Notes under the pieces: model-generated
Told to the model about the DNA's origin: nothing
The model's database searches: none
Seen by the model: only the letters and a program-made list of their open reading frames with translations
Program-made: the position numbers and the translations under genes
Shown: positions 1-10,581 of the stretch, piece by piece
Position numbering within the stretch: position 1 is the first letter of the stretch
Layout of the letters: the number at the start of each line of letters is the position of its first letter
Source: CAWKMN01 sp963850765
GTDB lineage: Bacteria; Chloroflexota; Anaerolineae; Aggregatilineales; Aggregatilineaceae
Length of the DNA stretch: 64,000 bases
NCBI GenBank assembly: GCA_963850765.1
Contig: CAWKMN010000009.1
Span: forward strand, 496,001 to 560,000
Direction of reading: 5' to 3'

Positions 1-1964
1 TCGATCGGCAGGTCTTCGGGCATGTCGGTCCACTTCATGAAGCCCTTGACGCGATCCCCGCCGAAGCGTTTCATCAGGTCATCTTCCAGCGAGAGATAAA
101 AACGGCTCTCGCCGGGGTCGCCCTGGCGGCCCGACCGCCCGCGAAGCTGGTTGTCGATCCGGCGGGCTTCGTGACGCTCCGTGCCGAGCACGTAAAGCCC
201 ACCTTCGCGCAGCACCTGGGTGCGGTCCTGGGCGACTTCGGCTTTTGCTTCCGCGACCATCTCCGCCCACTGTTCTTTGCTGGCGTCGGTGATGTCGATG
301 CTGTAGCGCTTGCGCAGCTTGTCGCGCGCCAGCCCGTCCGGGTTGCCGCCGAGCAGGATATCCACACCACGACCGGCCATGTTGGTTGCGATGGTGACGG
401 CACCGGGCCGCCCCGCCTGCGCGATGATCACGGCTTCGCGCTCGTGCTGCTTGGCGTTGAGCACCTGATGCTGCACGCCCGCACGATCCAACAGCTTGCT
501 GAGGCGCTCGCTGGTTTCGATGGCTGCCGTACCGACCAGCACCGGCTGGCCGCGATCCTGGCGCGTTTTGATGTCCGAGACGACCGCTTTCCACTTGGCC
601 TTCTCCGACATAAAGATCAGATCTTCATGGTTCTGCCGGACCAGGGGCACATTCGTCGGGATGATGGTGACTTCAAGCTCGTAGATTTTCTCGAACTCGC
701 CCGCTTCGGTGGCGGCGGTGCCGGTCATGCCGGCCAGCTTGTCGTACATGCGAAAATAGTTCTGGAAGGTGATCGTCGCCAGCGTCAGGTTTTCACGCCG
801 GACCTCGACACCCTCTTTCGCTTCGATCGCCTGGTGCAGCCCTTCGGAGAAGCGCCGCCCGTGCATCAGGCGCCCGGTGAACTCGTCCACGATGATCACC
901 TGGCCGCTCATGACGACGTAATCCTTATCCAGGTGATAGACCACGTTCGCCCGCAGCGCGTTATCCAGATAGGGCAGCATCTCGGTGTTTTCGGGGCCGT
1001 AGAGGTTGTCGCCCTCCAAACGCCCGTCGCGCTGGAGCAGATGCTCCATCTTATCGACGCCGCGCTCGGTCAGGTAGATACCGCGATGCTGTACCTCTTC
1101 GACATAATCGCCGTCGGGTGCTTCCGCCTCGATGCTTTCCGGGCTGCTGGGCCGCAGCTCGCGCACCAACCGCGCAAACAGCGTATACAGCTCCGAGGGC
1201 TGATCGGCCTGCCCGCTGATGATAAGCGGGGTGCGCGCTTCGTCGATCAGGATGTTGTCCACCTCGTCCACGATGGCGAAGTAGTGCCCGCGCTGAACAA
1301 GCTGATTCAGGTTGTGCACCATGTTATCGCGCAGGTAGTCGAAGCCGAACTCGTTGTTGGTGCCATAGGTGATGTCGGCAGCGTAGGCGTCGCGGCGATC
1401 GACCGGCTCAAGGAACTGAAATCGAGCGTCATCGCTCGGCCACTCGGGATTAAAGCGGAACGAGTGCATGTTCTCGTTGCCGCCCCGGTTCTGGATCACC
1501 GCGGAGGACAGGCCAAGGTAGTGATAAATCGGCCCCATCTGCTGCAAACCGAACTTGGACAGGTAATCGTTGGGCGTGACGAGCTGCACGCCCTTGCCGG
1601 TCAGCGCGTTCAGATAGAGCGGCAGCGTGGCGACCAGGGTTTTACCTTCGCCCGTCTTCATTTCGGCGATCTTGCCCTGATGCAGCACGATCCCGCCGAT
1701 GAGTTGCACGTCAAAATGGCGCTGGCCGATGGTCCGAATGGCGGCTTCGCGCACCAGCGCGAACGCCTCCGGCAGCAGATCGTCAAGGGTTTCGCCCTGT
1801 TCGAACCGGGCTTTGAATTCCTGCGTTTTAGCGCGCACCTGCTCGGGGCTGAGCGCGTGAATGTCCGATTCAAGGGCGTTGATCTGAGCTACAACGTCGC
1901 GGTGCCGGTTCAGTTCACGCTCGTTCGGATCCCCGAACACCGCTTTGACCACTGACTTAAACAT
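1..1964 (-). CDS. secA: SecA preprotein translocase ATPase (3' end outside window)
   Basis: SecA is the motor ATPase that pushes unfolded preproteins through SecYEG at the membrane. The frame is open from an ATG at 1964 to the window edge, about 654 residues; the C-terminal part is missing because the window ends. Visible motifs: the Walker A region MKTGEGKTLVATLP, the DEAD-type motif DEVDNILIDEARTPLIISG, GMTGTAATE, TNMAGRGVDILLGG, and the late helicase motif RIDNQLRGRSGRQGDPGES. These are in the usual SecA order and leave no doubt about the family. The start was chosen because the first residues (MFKSVVKAVFGD) look like a normal SecA N-terminus. An extended -10 lies upstream at 2049-2057. 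No frameshift is seen, unlike many neighbours. The long plus-strand ORF over this gene is a shadow. Confidence 0.97.
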   Translation of the reverse strand, partial: MFKSVVKAVFGDPNERELNRHRDVVAQINALESDIHALSPEQVRAKTQEFKARFEQGETLDDLLPEAFALVREAAIRTIGQRHFDVQLIGGIVLHQGKIAEMKTGEGKTLVATLPLYLNALTGKGVQLVTPNDYLSKFGLQQMGPIYHYLGLSSAVIQNRGGNENMHSFRFNPEWPSDDARFQFLEPVDRRDAYAADITYGTNNEFGFDYLRDNMVHNLNQLVQRGHYFAIVDEVDNILIDEARTPLIISGQADQPSELYTLFARLVRELRPSSPESIEAEAPDGDYVEEVQHRGIYLTERGVDKMEHLLQRDGRLEGDNLYGPENTEMLPYLDNALRANVVYHLDKDYVVMSGQVIIVDEFTGRLMHGRRFSEGLHQAIEAKEGVEVRRENLTLATITFQNYFRMYDKLAGMTGTAATEAGEFEKIYELEVTIIPTNVPLVRQNHEDLIFMSEKAKWKAVVSDIKTRQDRGQPVLVGTAAIETSERLSKLLDRAGVQHQVLNAKQHEREAVIIAQAGRPGAVTIATNMAGRGVDILLGGNPDGLARDKLRKRYSIDITDASKEQWAEMVAEAKAEVAQDRTQVLREGGLYVLGTERHEARRIDNQLRGRSGRQGDPGESRFYLSLEDDLMKRFGGDRVKGFMKWTDMPEDLPI

Positions 1965-2048
1965 GAGTCCTCACAGTCCGCTAGGACACTCTTCTCGCTC
2001 GTCCTACCGGCTTTTTACCATCAATTCGCGTTCCGGAAACTGTCGGAA

Positions 2049-2057
2049 ATTATAACA
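2049..2057 (-). promoter_or_regulatory. candidate extended -10 promoter for secA
   Basis: On the minus strand the sequence reads TGTTATAAT, a perfect -10 hexamer with the TGn extension, about 85 bases upstream of the secA ATG. No good -35 is seen, which is common for extended -10 promoters. Not proven. Confidence 0.45.
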
Positions 2058-2140
2058 TATTCCATAACGGCGCGGATAGGCCCACGCGAGCGGGAGAACG
2101 GCGGATCGGGCGCTGTGCAAATAGGGCCTTATCTAGATCG

Positions 2141-2200
2141 GCCTCACCTCCTATATCTCCCTCTCTCTGCTATGCCGGAGAGGGGGTCGGGGGGTGAGGC
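2141..2200. repeat. C-rich hairpin block (CCTCACC...GGGTGAGG)
   Basis: An imperfect inverted repeat beginning GCCTCACCTCC and ending GGGGGGTGAGGC, one of about twenty related blocks in the window. It fills most of the gene-free 1965-2257 stretch, which otherwise holds only the secA promoter candidate. Confidence 0.7.
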
Positions 2201-2257
2201 CGGTTTGATAGGTTAGCCCTGGGGACGGGGGATGAGGCTCTCCGTCTCGCCTACTAC

Positions 2258-2551
2258 TCAGTCATTCTGAATATGAGGGATAGAGACGACGTAGTTTGAT
2301 ACGAGCATCGGCAGTGGTGAACCGCCAATGAGCAGTGGATTCGTGGGCGTTTTCCAGCCTTCGTCGGCTTTCAACAGTATACGTGCGCGCGTTAGGAGGC
2401 GGGCAGAGGTTATTCCTTTGGTAATCAGGCCCAACAGTTCTGTCCGTTCGTCCTCGGTCAAGTGTACAATGTATCGTTTCGCAGGCATTTCTCGAAGCCT
2501 CCGTTCGTGATCCAACACATCACGAATACCCTCTTTGACCGCTGCCTCCAT
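2258..2551 (-). pseudogene. IS630-family transposase N-terminal remnant
   Basis: From an internal Met at 2488 the protein reads MPAKRYIVHLTEDERTELL and continues through ITSARLLTRARILLKADEG. This resembles the start of the helix-turn-helix region of IS630-family transposases. The similarity stops after about 45 residues and the frame ends at 2258 with unrelated sequence, so the DDE catalytic domain is absent. The ORF can also be opened from an ATG at 2551 that overlaps the reductase stop as ATGA, but those first 21 residues match nothing I recognise. It is best read as a decayed insertion-sequence fragment downstream of the reductase, not an active gene. Confidence 0.65.
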
Positions 2552-3111
2552 CAGTCCCGCGTGCGATAGCGGAGATAGACCCAGCCATTACCAACACGGC
2601 GCTCGTCCAGGAGATCCAGCTTGATGCCTACGTTGCTGGGCAGAACCGGCTTGCCGCCGCCAAGCATAACAGGGACGACGAGCAGTTCATACTCGTCGAC
2701 GAGTCCGGCCCGGATCGCCTGTGCGGCCAGGTTCGGACCCTCCACCGAAATATCGTGCGGCAATTGCGCCTTCAGCCCGCGCACCGCCTGCGGTTCGAAT
2801 TCCCGCTCGAGACGCGTCTTCGGTGTCGAGACGGTCTGCAGCGATTTGGAATAGACGACCTTATCGGCCGCTTGCCAGATCCGCGCGAAGTCCCTCATGG
2901 CCGGCGTCAGACCGGGTATGACATCCGGCGTCTGCCAAACCATCATCATCTCATACATCTTGCGTCCACAGAGATAGGTGCCAATGGGGCGGATCCGATC
3001 GTTGATGAAAGCGGATACCTCCTCATCCGGCACCGACCAATCCATGCTGTCGGTCTCCCCCGCGATAAAGCCATCCAGCGACGTAGGCATAAAGTAGATC
3101 AGTTTGGACAT
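2551..3111 (-). CDS. dihydrofolate reductase-family (RibD C-terminal-like) protein
   Basis: A 186-residue protein of the family resembling the RibD C-terminal domain, which is often annotated as dihydrofolate reductase family protein. It begins MSKLIYFMPTSLDGFIAG (the S-LDGFIA signature), followed by TYLCGRKMYEMM (nucleotide-binding region) and DEYELLVVPVMLGGGKPVLP near the C-terminus. These proteins bind NADPH and probably reduce an unidentified small substrate; they are not true folate reductases by default. ATG at 3111 was chosen over an in-frame Met eight codons upstream because GGAGG lies seven bases before it. The stop overlaps the next ORF by ATGA. Exact substrate unknown. Confidence 0.85.
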   Translation of the reverse strand: MSKLIYFMPTSLDGFIAGETDSMDWSVPDEEVSAFINDRIRPIGTYLCGRKMYEMMMVWQTPDVIPGLTPAMRDFARIWQAADKVVYSKSLQTVSTPKTRLEREFEPQAVRGLKAQLPHDISVEGPNLAAQAIRAGLVDEYELLVVPVMLGGGKPVLPSNVGIKLDLLDERRVGNGWVYLRYRTRD

Positions 3112-3207
3112 CGTGCAGCCTCCATATCGTCTCACTAGGGTTCACTATACGACCGTGTTTGTAAAGTACGTTTAAGTCCAATTTAACCGCCATGAAATGA
3201 CTAAGTA

Positions 3208-4650
3208 CTACTTTGTTCCACCCCGGAACCAGTTCAGCAGCCCGCCGCCCGCTTTTTTCGCCTGGGCGCGGCGCAGATTGTTCATGGCGAGTTCGAGCGC
3301 CGGGTAGATACGCAGCGCTTCCTGATAATCCGTGATCGCGCCGTCCAGATCGCCGGACTGCTCGCGCGCCGCGCCCCGGTTGTTATAGGCCATCGGGTCC
3401 TGCGGATTGAGCCGGATCACCTGGTTGAAATCTTCGATCGACTCGGCAAAGCGGCCCAGGTTCGCCAGGATAATCCCGCGCTGGTAATAGGCCGGGACCA
3501 ACTGCGGGTTGAGCCGGATCGCCTCGGTGAAGTCCGCGACGGCCTGATTGATGTCGCCCCGATTGCCGTTCGCATTCCCGCGGCCGATCAGCGCCACGAC
3601 GAAGCGGGGATTGATCCGCAGCGCCGTGTCAAAATCGGCCAGCGCGTTGGCGTGATCGCCCTGCATCATGCGCGTGTAGCCGCGCCCGTAGTGGGCCACG
3701 TGATCCTGCGGATTGAGCCGGATCGCCTCGTCAAACGCACGCAGCGACTCCCCGAAATTGCCGGCCATCCCATGAATATTGCCGCGCAGCCGGGGCGGCT
3801 CGGGGTCAGTGGGGCTGCGCCGGGCAGCCTCATCTACCTCGGCCAGCGCGCGGCCGATGTCTTTTTGCAGCGCGTACAGGCTGGCGCGGTAGAGCGGCGC
3901 GCGGGGTTCCTCGGCGTGGGCCAGGGCGACGGCCTGCTCAAAATCGCGTGCGGCCTGCATCGTATTCGCTTTGATCCAATTGGCGTGCCCGCGCCGGAAA
4001 TAGGCTTCGGCAAAGTCGCTGCGCAGCAGGATCGCCTGGGTGAAATATTCGACGGCCCGCTCGGGATCGCCTAATTCGTTAGCGGCGACTCCCTTCTCGA
4101 ACAGCTCTTCGGCTTTGAGTTCCTGCATGGTGGGGGCAGGGACGGCCATCGCCTGCGCGATCTTCTGCTCGACCACGGCGTGCTGCGCGGGGGGGACCGG
4201 GTGCAGAATCGTATCGAGCGGCTTGCTCAGAAACCGCTCGTCCAGCCGCGCCATGGCCTCTTCAAAAAAATCGGACGGCACGTTCAGCCCGTTGTACTGC
4301 GGCAGCACGGCGAGCTTATCCACCAGATAGGGCTGTGCCTCGCGGAAGTTAAACCCCTCGAACATCAGCGGCACGATATTGCGCTGGCGGTCGATGGCGC
4401 GCTCGATTTCGCGCCGCACCATGTCATTCGGATCGATGCAGCGTTCGAGGGCGCTTGGGGTCAGGATCACGACAAAATGCGCGCGGGCGTCGATCTGGGT
4501 GAGGATGACCTGTTCAAACGCGCCGGAATTGATGCTTTCGACGTCGAGAAAAACGTCGTAGCCCCGCCCGCACAGGGCTTGATGGACGGCGCGAGCGTGA
4601 AAGGTGTTGGTGCGGCGGTAGCTGATGAAAACCGTCTTTTCGATTCGCAT
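3208..4650 (-). CDS. TIR domain-TPR repeat protein
   Basis: A 480-residue cytoplasmic protein. The N-terminal 130 residues form a TIR domain: TVFISYRRTNTFHARAV (box 1), YDVFLDVESINSGAF, and MVRREIERAIDRQRNIVPL, where Glu81 sits at the position of the catalytic glutamate of NAD-cleaving TIR enzymes. From about residue 170 to 465 there are at least eight tetratricopeptide repeats, with recurrent motifs such as GNFGESLRAFDEAIRLNP and YQRGIILANLGRFAESIEDF. Start at 4650 because the TIR fold begins immediately with MRIEKTVFIS; the upstream in-frame extension has no such support. TPRs usually bind partners or sense ligands, so an effector-plus-sensor architecture is plausible. No defence partner gene is adjacent. 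A defence or cell-death role is inference only. Confidence 0.9.
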   Translation of the reverse strand: MRIEKTVFISYRRTNTFHARAVHQALCGRGYDVFLDVESINSGAFEQVILTQIDARAHFVVILTPSALERCIDPNDMVRREIERAIDRQRNIVPLMFEGFNFREAQPYLVDKLAVLPQYNGLNVPSDFFEEAMARLDERFLSKPLDTILHPVPPAQHAVVEQKIAQAMAVPAPTMQELKAEELFEKGVAANELGDPERAVEYFTQAILLRSDFAEAYFRRGHANWIKANTMQAARDFEQAVALAHAEEPRAPLYRASLYALQKDIGRALAEVDEAARRSPTDPEPPRLRGNIHGMAGNFGESLRAFDEAIRLNPQDHVAHYGRGYTRMMQGDHANALADFDTALRINPRFVVALIGRGNANGNRGDINQAVADFTEAIRLNPQLVPAYYQRGIILANLGRFAESIEDFNQVIRLNPQDPMAYNNRGAAREQSGDLDGAITDYQEALRIYPALELAMNNLRRAQAKKAGGGLLNWFRGGTK

Positions 4651-4975
4651 GGCGTCGGTGTCCTCGCTTGTGCCTGTAATCAATTGTACGGGCCCACTGC
4701 CGCACTGCCAAGCACCTTGGCGCGTTGGGATGACAATATGATTGAGGGCAAACGCTTGAACCGCCGAGGCGCAGAGCACGCGGAGAAAGCCAGGGAGAAG
4801 AGGAGAGCTTGTAGAGGCGGGTTAACAAACCCGCCCAGGTTTCCTGGGGGTTTACCTCACCCCCTGTCCCCCTCTCCACGCGCGGAGAGGGGGAATCGGT
4901 AGAACGGCTCTCCCCTTCTCCTGGCTTGGCCGGGGGAAGGGGAAGGGGGTTAGGGGCGTCCTATCCGAAGTGCTG
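4651..4975. repeat. repeat-filled intergenic region
   Basis: No gene is visible. In order it holds a CAGAG-type tract (4757-4800, with CCGAGGCGCAGAGCACGCGG), a GTAG-palindrome (4811-4836) and a C-rich hairpin block (4855-4948) whose core CCCCCTCTCC-ACGCGC-GGAGAGGGGG can form a long stem. Confidence 0.8.
4811..4836 (+). repeat. GTAG palindrome, GCGGGTT stem type
   Basis: GTAGAGGCGGGTTAACAAAC followed by CCGCCC: a tetranucleotide GTAG followed by a perfect GCGGGTT/AACCCGC-type stem. Same unit at 8369, 21459, 34422 (reverse), 53988, 54169, 55335 and 60267. Confidence 0.8.
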
Positions 4976-5711
4976 TTACTTCGCCGCGGCACTCGCCAGC
5001 AGATCGCCGCACCAGCCGGATTCGGCGGGCAGAGTCTCGTCGCTGTCCGCACTCAGGAACGCGATCAGCGCCTCGATCTCGTCCCCGCTCAGCTCGAGAT
5101 CGGGCATATACGCATCCGCTTTCAGCGCGACAGGATTATCCAGCCAGCGGCACAGGAAATCGGTATCGCCGTGATAGGTGGTGAGTTCTGGTCCCATATT
5201 GATCAATTCGTAGTCGCCAACGATGCTCCGATCGTGCTGGTGGCAGACAACACAGCCTTTCGCGGCGAACAGATTCGCGCCCTGCTCGGCTAGTTCCTCC
5301 GCTGTGAGGACAACATCCTCATCTTCATCCGGGCAGGTCTCGTCCGCCGAGAGCACAGTCAGCGCGGGCATCGGCTGTTGAGGGCCAAACGCGGCGAGAA
5401 TCCATTCCCATTCGCCGTCGGTGGGGAAGGTCAGTTCGGCGGTGTAGTGTCCGGCGCTGTCTTCCTCGGCCATGACTTCGACGGTCCGCCCGCTGTCACT
5501 CTGAGTAGCGAGAATTTCGGGCTTGAGGTCTTCCAGAATGTGGGTGCCGTGCTGGCGCACGACAAAGCCGACCGTCAGCGGCGTTTCCGCGATGACACAG
5601 GTTGGGCAGGGTATCCAGGGTGGCGACCGACCAGCCGCCCGCTCCGGCGGGGCCGACCAGGGTCAGCAGCAGCACGATGATCAGCAGGGGAAAGAAGGAT
5701 CGACGCAGCAT
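4976..5711 (-). CDS. secreted c-type cytochrome (frameshifted)
   Basis: A secreted haem protein of about 244 residues once one frameshift near 5600 is repaired. The N-terminus MLRRSFFPLLIIVLLLTLVG is a signal peptide or membrane anchor; ATG at 5711 has AGGAG upstream. After GWSVATLDTLP the protein continues in another frame as TPLTVGFVVRQHGTHILEDL, a FixH/YtkA-like beta domain. It ends in a cytochrome c domain with the haem motif CVVCH and a candidate distal ligand Met in YMPDLELSGDEIEALIAFL. It probably carries electrons outside the membrane or senses redox state. No oxidase genes are adjacent, so its partner is unknown. The break is probably a sequencing error, because both halves belong to one normal protein. 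Confidence 0.8.
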
Positions 5712-5827
5712 GAGGGTTTCTCCTTAAGGATTCATCGGACAAACGGACTTTCCCTCTATACACCGCCCGCGCGGATGGGGTTCCCGCAGATTAGCAGATA
5801 GTTTTCATGGAATAGGCGGTCGATGAC

Positions 5828-5884
5828 CAGGGCCGTTGACGGCCCTTCCGCTAGAGAGCCGGGGGCTTGTAGCCCCTGGCGATC
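5828..5884 (+). repeat. two-hairpin REP-like element (copy 1)
   Basis: Hairpin A, AGGGCCGTTGACGGCCCT (5829-5846), then TTCCGCTAGAGA, then a 23-base hairpin B (5858-5880) with stem GCCGGGGGCT/AGCCCCTGGC and loop TGT. It lies directly beside the stop codon of the sugar transferase. Same architecture as the copies that flank the transposase at 16.6-17.2 kb. Confidence 0.85.
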
Positions 5885-5886
5885 TC

Positions 5887-7350
<1,464 letters not shown>

Positions 7351-8368
7351 ATGGGTCTTCCGCCTTTCAGCGCCAGACCCATCAGGATCAGACTGTGCAG
7401 CCACCATGCCGTCGTCGCCCGGTAGTGCTTCCGGTAGAAGATCAGCATCGCCCGGTAGAATTCGCGCTGTGCCCGCTTCGACTGGCGGCTCGCCGCCCGT
7501 TTGACGTGTGTCACCGTCACGCGCGGGTTGTACATCACCTTCCACCCGGCTTGCTTGATTCGGAATGCCCAATCCAGGTCTTCTCCATACATAAAAAACA
7601 CTTCGTCGAACAGGCCCACGCGCCGGATCGCCTCGCGCCGGACCATCATAAACGCCCCGACCACCGAGATCGACCTCGGTTTCCTGGTCGGGATCGAGAT
7701 ACGTCATGTTATAGCGCCCAAAGCGGCGGCTGTGTGGGAACAGCTTCGACAGCCCCAGCATCCGGTACAGGCTGACTTCGGGCGTCGGGAAACTGCGCCG
7801 GCACGCCAGATCCAGATGGCCGTCCAGCATGACCAGCTTGGGCCCGGCCACGCCGATCGATGGGTCGGCATCCATGTACGCGATCATAGCACACAGCGCG
7901 GTCGGGGGGAGCACTGTATCCGGGTTGAGCGCCAGCACGTAGCGGGGGACATCGTCGATGTTTCCCTGCTCGAATCCAAGCGCGCGGAAGCCCTGATTAT
8001 TCGCCGCGGGATAGCCCCGGTTATCGTCGTTGGCGATCAGTTCCACACTGGGGAATTCCTGCCGGACCATGTCCGCGCTGCCATCGGACGACGCGTTATC
8101 CACGACGATCACGCGGTACGTGATGTCACCCGCGGACGCCTGCACCGACTTCAGGCAGTCGCGCAGCAGGTCGCGCGTATTCCAGTTGACGATGACAATT
8201 CCCAGGTCGAGCATAATGCCTCACTTCTCACGCTGCCATTGTACCGCCCGCCGCCCGGCGTATCAAGCAGGCGTGATTGGTCATTGAGTTTTTAGTTCCT
8301 AGTCGTCGGTCGATCTATGTCGTCATTTCCCGGCTCGCCCCCATTCGGCGGCGAACAAGGTTGCTTAT

Positions 8369-8394
8369 GTAGGGGCGGGTTAACAAACCCGCCC
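8369..8394 (+). repeat. GTAG palindrome, GCGGGTT stem type
   Basis: GTAGGGGCGGGTTAACAAAC then CCGCCC; 9-bp stem GGGCGGGTT/AACCCGCCC around an AACA loop. In the gap between the glycosyltransferase and the small isomerase-like gene. Confidence 0.85.
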
Positions 8395-8404
8395 ATGATG
8401 CCTC

Positions 8405-8439
8405 TCAGTCACTGAACCAATGAACTCAACAACTAACAA
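8405..8439. repeat. short-period tandem tract after a stop codon
   Basis: CAGTCACTGAACCAATGAAC then TCAACAACTAACAAGCTAATC: reiterated 7-10 base units of the AACTAAC type, ending just before the stop of the 8441 gene. Similar tracts follow several other stops in the window. Confidence 0.55.
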
Positions 8440-8440
8440 G

Positions 8441-8734
8441 CTAATCACTAGAGAATAGCCGCGCGAAGCCCGAATACGGGATCAGCGGCCACACGTCGAA
8501 CGTGATCAGCCCGGCCTGCACGAGCGGCAGCGTATCCAGCACGGCGCGCGCCGCGTCGGCATCCTCGCATTCGAGCATCAGCACGGCGACATGCTCATCC
8601 GCGCGGAAATACAGTTCGCGCACGACGCCCGCCTGATAAAGCTCCCACACACGCCGCGCTTCCGCTTTCAGGTGCGGGCGGAACGCCTCCGCCGTCGCGC
8701 CGGGCAGTTCGCGCTCAATCGCCAAAATCTTCAT
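8441..8734 (-). CDS. muconolactone isomerase-like small protein
   Basis: A 97-residue protein, MKILAIERELPGATAEAFRP, with VLMLECEDADAARAVLDTLPLVQAGLITFDVWPL. The length and the ferredoxin-like alpha-beta pattern resemble muconolactone delta-isomerase-like and related stress-type small proteins. Those are dimeric alpha-beta barrels, often without proven activity. The start overlaps the end of the preceding redoxin gene by about 20 bases, suggesting one transcript. Function not assignable. Confidence 0.7.
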   Translation of the reverse strand: MKILAIERELPGATAEAFRPHLKAEARRVWELYQAGVVRELYFRADEHVAVLMLECEDADAARAVLDTLPLVQAGLITFDVWPLIPYSGFARLFSSD

Positions 8735-9827
8735 CGATCGTCACCGTCAGCGTATACTCGCCCGACGAAATCCCCAACGCACCCATGTAGCGCGTCGCCA
8801 CGACCGTATACGTGCCATCCTCCGGCAAGCGTGATCCGCTTCCACCTGGGCGAATGCCTCATACAGAAAATCGCGGCTCTCGGCAACGATACTCACCATC
8901 CGGGCCGAGCAGCACGACATACGGCTCCAGATCGCGCCCGGCGGCCCACTGGGCCATTCCTGGGCCAGCATCCGCATAATTCAGCGAGGGCTCCGCCACC
9001 TCCTTCACTGTAACGACGTCGCCCGCGTGTCCCTCGAACGTGTAGACCTGCTGGACGTCCTCAGCCGTGATGGTCCCATCGACGGCTTCTCCCACGGTGA
9101 TCGGCTGCGCATCCGCCGGATCGAACGGCGCGATCTCGACAAAATGCGCCGGGGCTTCGATCTTGGTGGGATCAAACGTGCCGGGGTACGCATCGGGATC
9201 GCGGGCGAGGATCTCAAACAGGGGCGCTTGCGCGGATGTGAAATTCCCGACTTGCAAGGCGATTACGTTGTGGTCGCCGTCGATCAGGATGCTGGTCGGG
9301 ATACCCGGCGCGCCGACCATCGCCAGCAGCATGCCGTCCGGGTCGCTCACTGAACGAATCCCCTGCCGCTGCCCGCTCAGGAATTGCAGCGCGGGGAATT
9401 CTTCATCGAGCGAATTGACAAAGACCACATCATAACTGTACACGTCCGGGGTCAGCGCGATCTGCGTCAGCAGCGGGAATTCCTGGGTGCAGGGCGGGCA
9501 CCACGACGCCCAGATGTTGATCAGGGTGGGGCGGGTGAGATCGTCCAGCCGCAGGCTCTCCTGCCCTTCGCCCAGGCCAGGGAACTCCCAATCTTCGAGC
9601 GGCGTACCGAGCGGCCAGGTCGGTTTCACGCCGATATTCGTGCCCAGGTCGCCGCCCGGCCAGACGGTGAAATCCGTCGAGCGCGTGTTGTGCAGATGGA
9701 TGCGCAGCGCGATCGCTTCGATCTCGTCCGGTTCCTGTGATGGTGGTGCAGCGATCACACCCGATACCGTGCCGATCAGCAGCACGATCAGACCCAGAGT
9801 CCATAACATCAGCCGGTGTTTTGACAA
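8715..9827 (-). CDS. TlpA-like thiol redoxin with C-terminal PPC-like domain (frameshifted)
   Basis: An extracytoplasmic thioredoxin-like protein of about 370 residues after repair. A signal peptide or anchor (LMLWTLGLIVLLIGTVSGVI) is followed by a TlpA domain with active site ASWCPPCTQEFPLL and the cis-Pro loop GAPGIPTSILID. A beta-rich C-terminal part follows (VQQVYTFEGHAGDVVTV; YVVLLGPDG) that looks like a pre-peptidase C-terminal (PPC) domain. The printed frame stops early at 8859. Two frame changes between about 8900 and 8820 lead into DGTYTVVATRYMGALG and EYTLTVTIDEDFGD, ending at 8715. It probably reduces disulfides in exported proteins. A redoxin joined to PPC is uncommon. Confidence 0.8.
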
Positions 9828-10120
9828 TGTCCGCTCCTTCCCCCTATGATGCTCTTACGGTAGCACAGGCGGGTTGGGATCTGCTGGTTCGCCGCCTGAC
9901 GTTTGCCTGACGCCGATTTCACCCCTCCCTAAATCCCTCCCCGCACGCGGAGAGGGACTTGCGCAAGGCTCCCTCTCTCCGCGCGTGGAGATGGGGAAGC
10001 GTGCTTGGCACTCCGGGGGTGAGGCCATCCCTGGGCGGACACGGCGGTCCGCCCCTACAAGAGCCGTTCAGCACTGCGGCTTTAGCTAACCGCTGATGGC
10101 TAATTGCTAACCGCTTCTTT
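9828..10120. repeat. repeat-filled intergenic region
   Basis: Contains a C-rich hairpin block (9918-10025, starting CACCCCTCCCTAAATCCCTC), a reverse GTAG palindrome GGGCGGAC..GTCCGCCCCTAC (10033-10057) and a short-period tract of GCTAA units (10083-10118) that ends at the stop of the 10121 gene. No gene seen. Confidence 0.75.
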
Positions 10121-10558
10121 TCACGTCAGCGCGTGCGCCACCTCGGGAAACGTCACCAGCCACGCCGCCAGCAGCCGGTCGTGCGGCGATCCTTCCGGCG
10201 GCTCGATCATCCGCACCCGGCGATAGTCATGGGCCGTCGCCTGCTCCGCCGTGAGTGTGATCCCATCGCTCACACCCGCCGGGATCGCATCCGCCGCCCA
10301 GGCGATCTCCGCCGCGGACAGCCGCTCCAGAAACAGCCGGACCGTATCCAGCGACACCGGGTATTTCACCCCGTGATCAAAGGCGGTACGCGGCGTGCTG
10401 CCCCGGCAGATCACCAGCCGCGCGCCGTGGCGTGTTTCAATCACCACAAACCGATCCTGGCTCACGCTGAACGGCGTCACCGCCGTCAGGATATGGATCC
10501 GAGTCGCTCCCTGTTCTTCGCGAAATTTCTGCACCTTCTCGGAACGTGGGTCAGGCAT
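10121..10558 (-). CDS. hypothetical protein
   Basis: A 145-residue soluble protein, MPDPRSEKVQKFREEQGATR, with the central stretch FVVIETRHGARLVICRGSTP and a helical C-terminal half (SLDTVRLFLERLSAAEIAWA). No signal peptide, membrane segment or cysteine cluster is visible and I do not recognise the family. Codon use and GC match its neighbours. It lies just downstream of the ferredoxin-like gene on the same strand, 23 bases away, so cotranscription is likely. Confidence 0.6.
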   Translation of the reverse strand: MPDPRSEKVQKFREEQGATRIHILTAVTPFSVSQDRFVVIETRHGARLVICRGSTPRTAFDHGVKYPVSLDTVRLFLERLSAAEIAWAADAIPAGVSDGITLTAEQATAHDYRRVRMIEPPEGSPHDRLLAAWLVTFPEVAHALT

Positions 10559-10581
10559 GCTGTTTCATTCCTCCGTTACAA

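Noticed and set aside
171..1955. 594-residue plus-strand ORF across secA
   Set aside because: Composition-driven shadow in GC-rich DNA; the minus strand encodes a complete run of SecA motifs.
2488..2551. A separate small antitoxin-like protein before the IS630 remnant
   Set aside because: Only 21 residues with no ribbon-helix-helix or partner toxin; the ATGA overlap alone is not enough.
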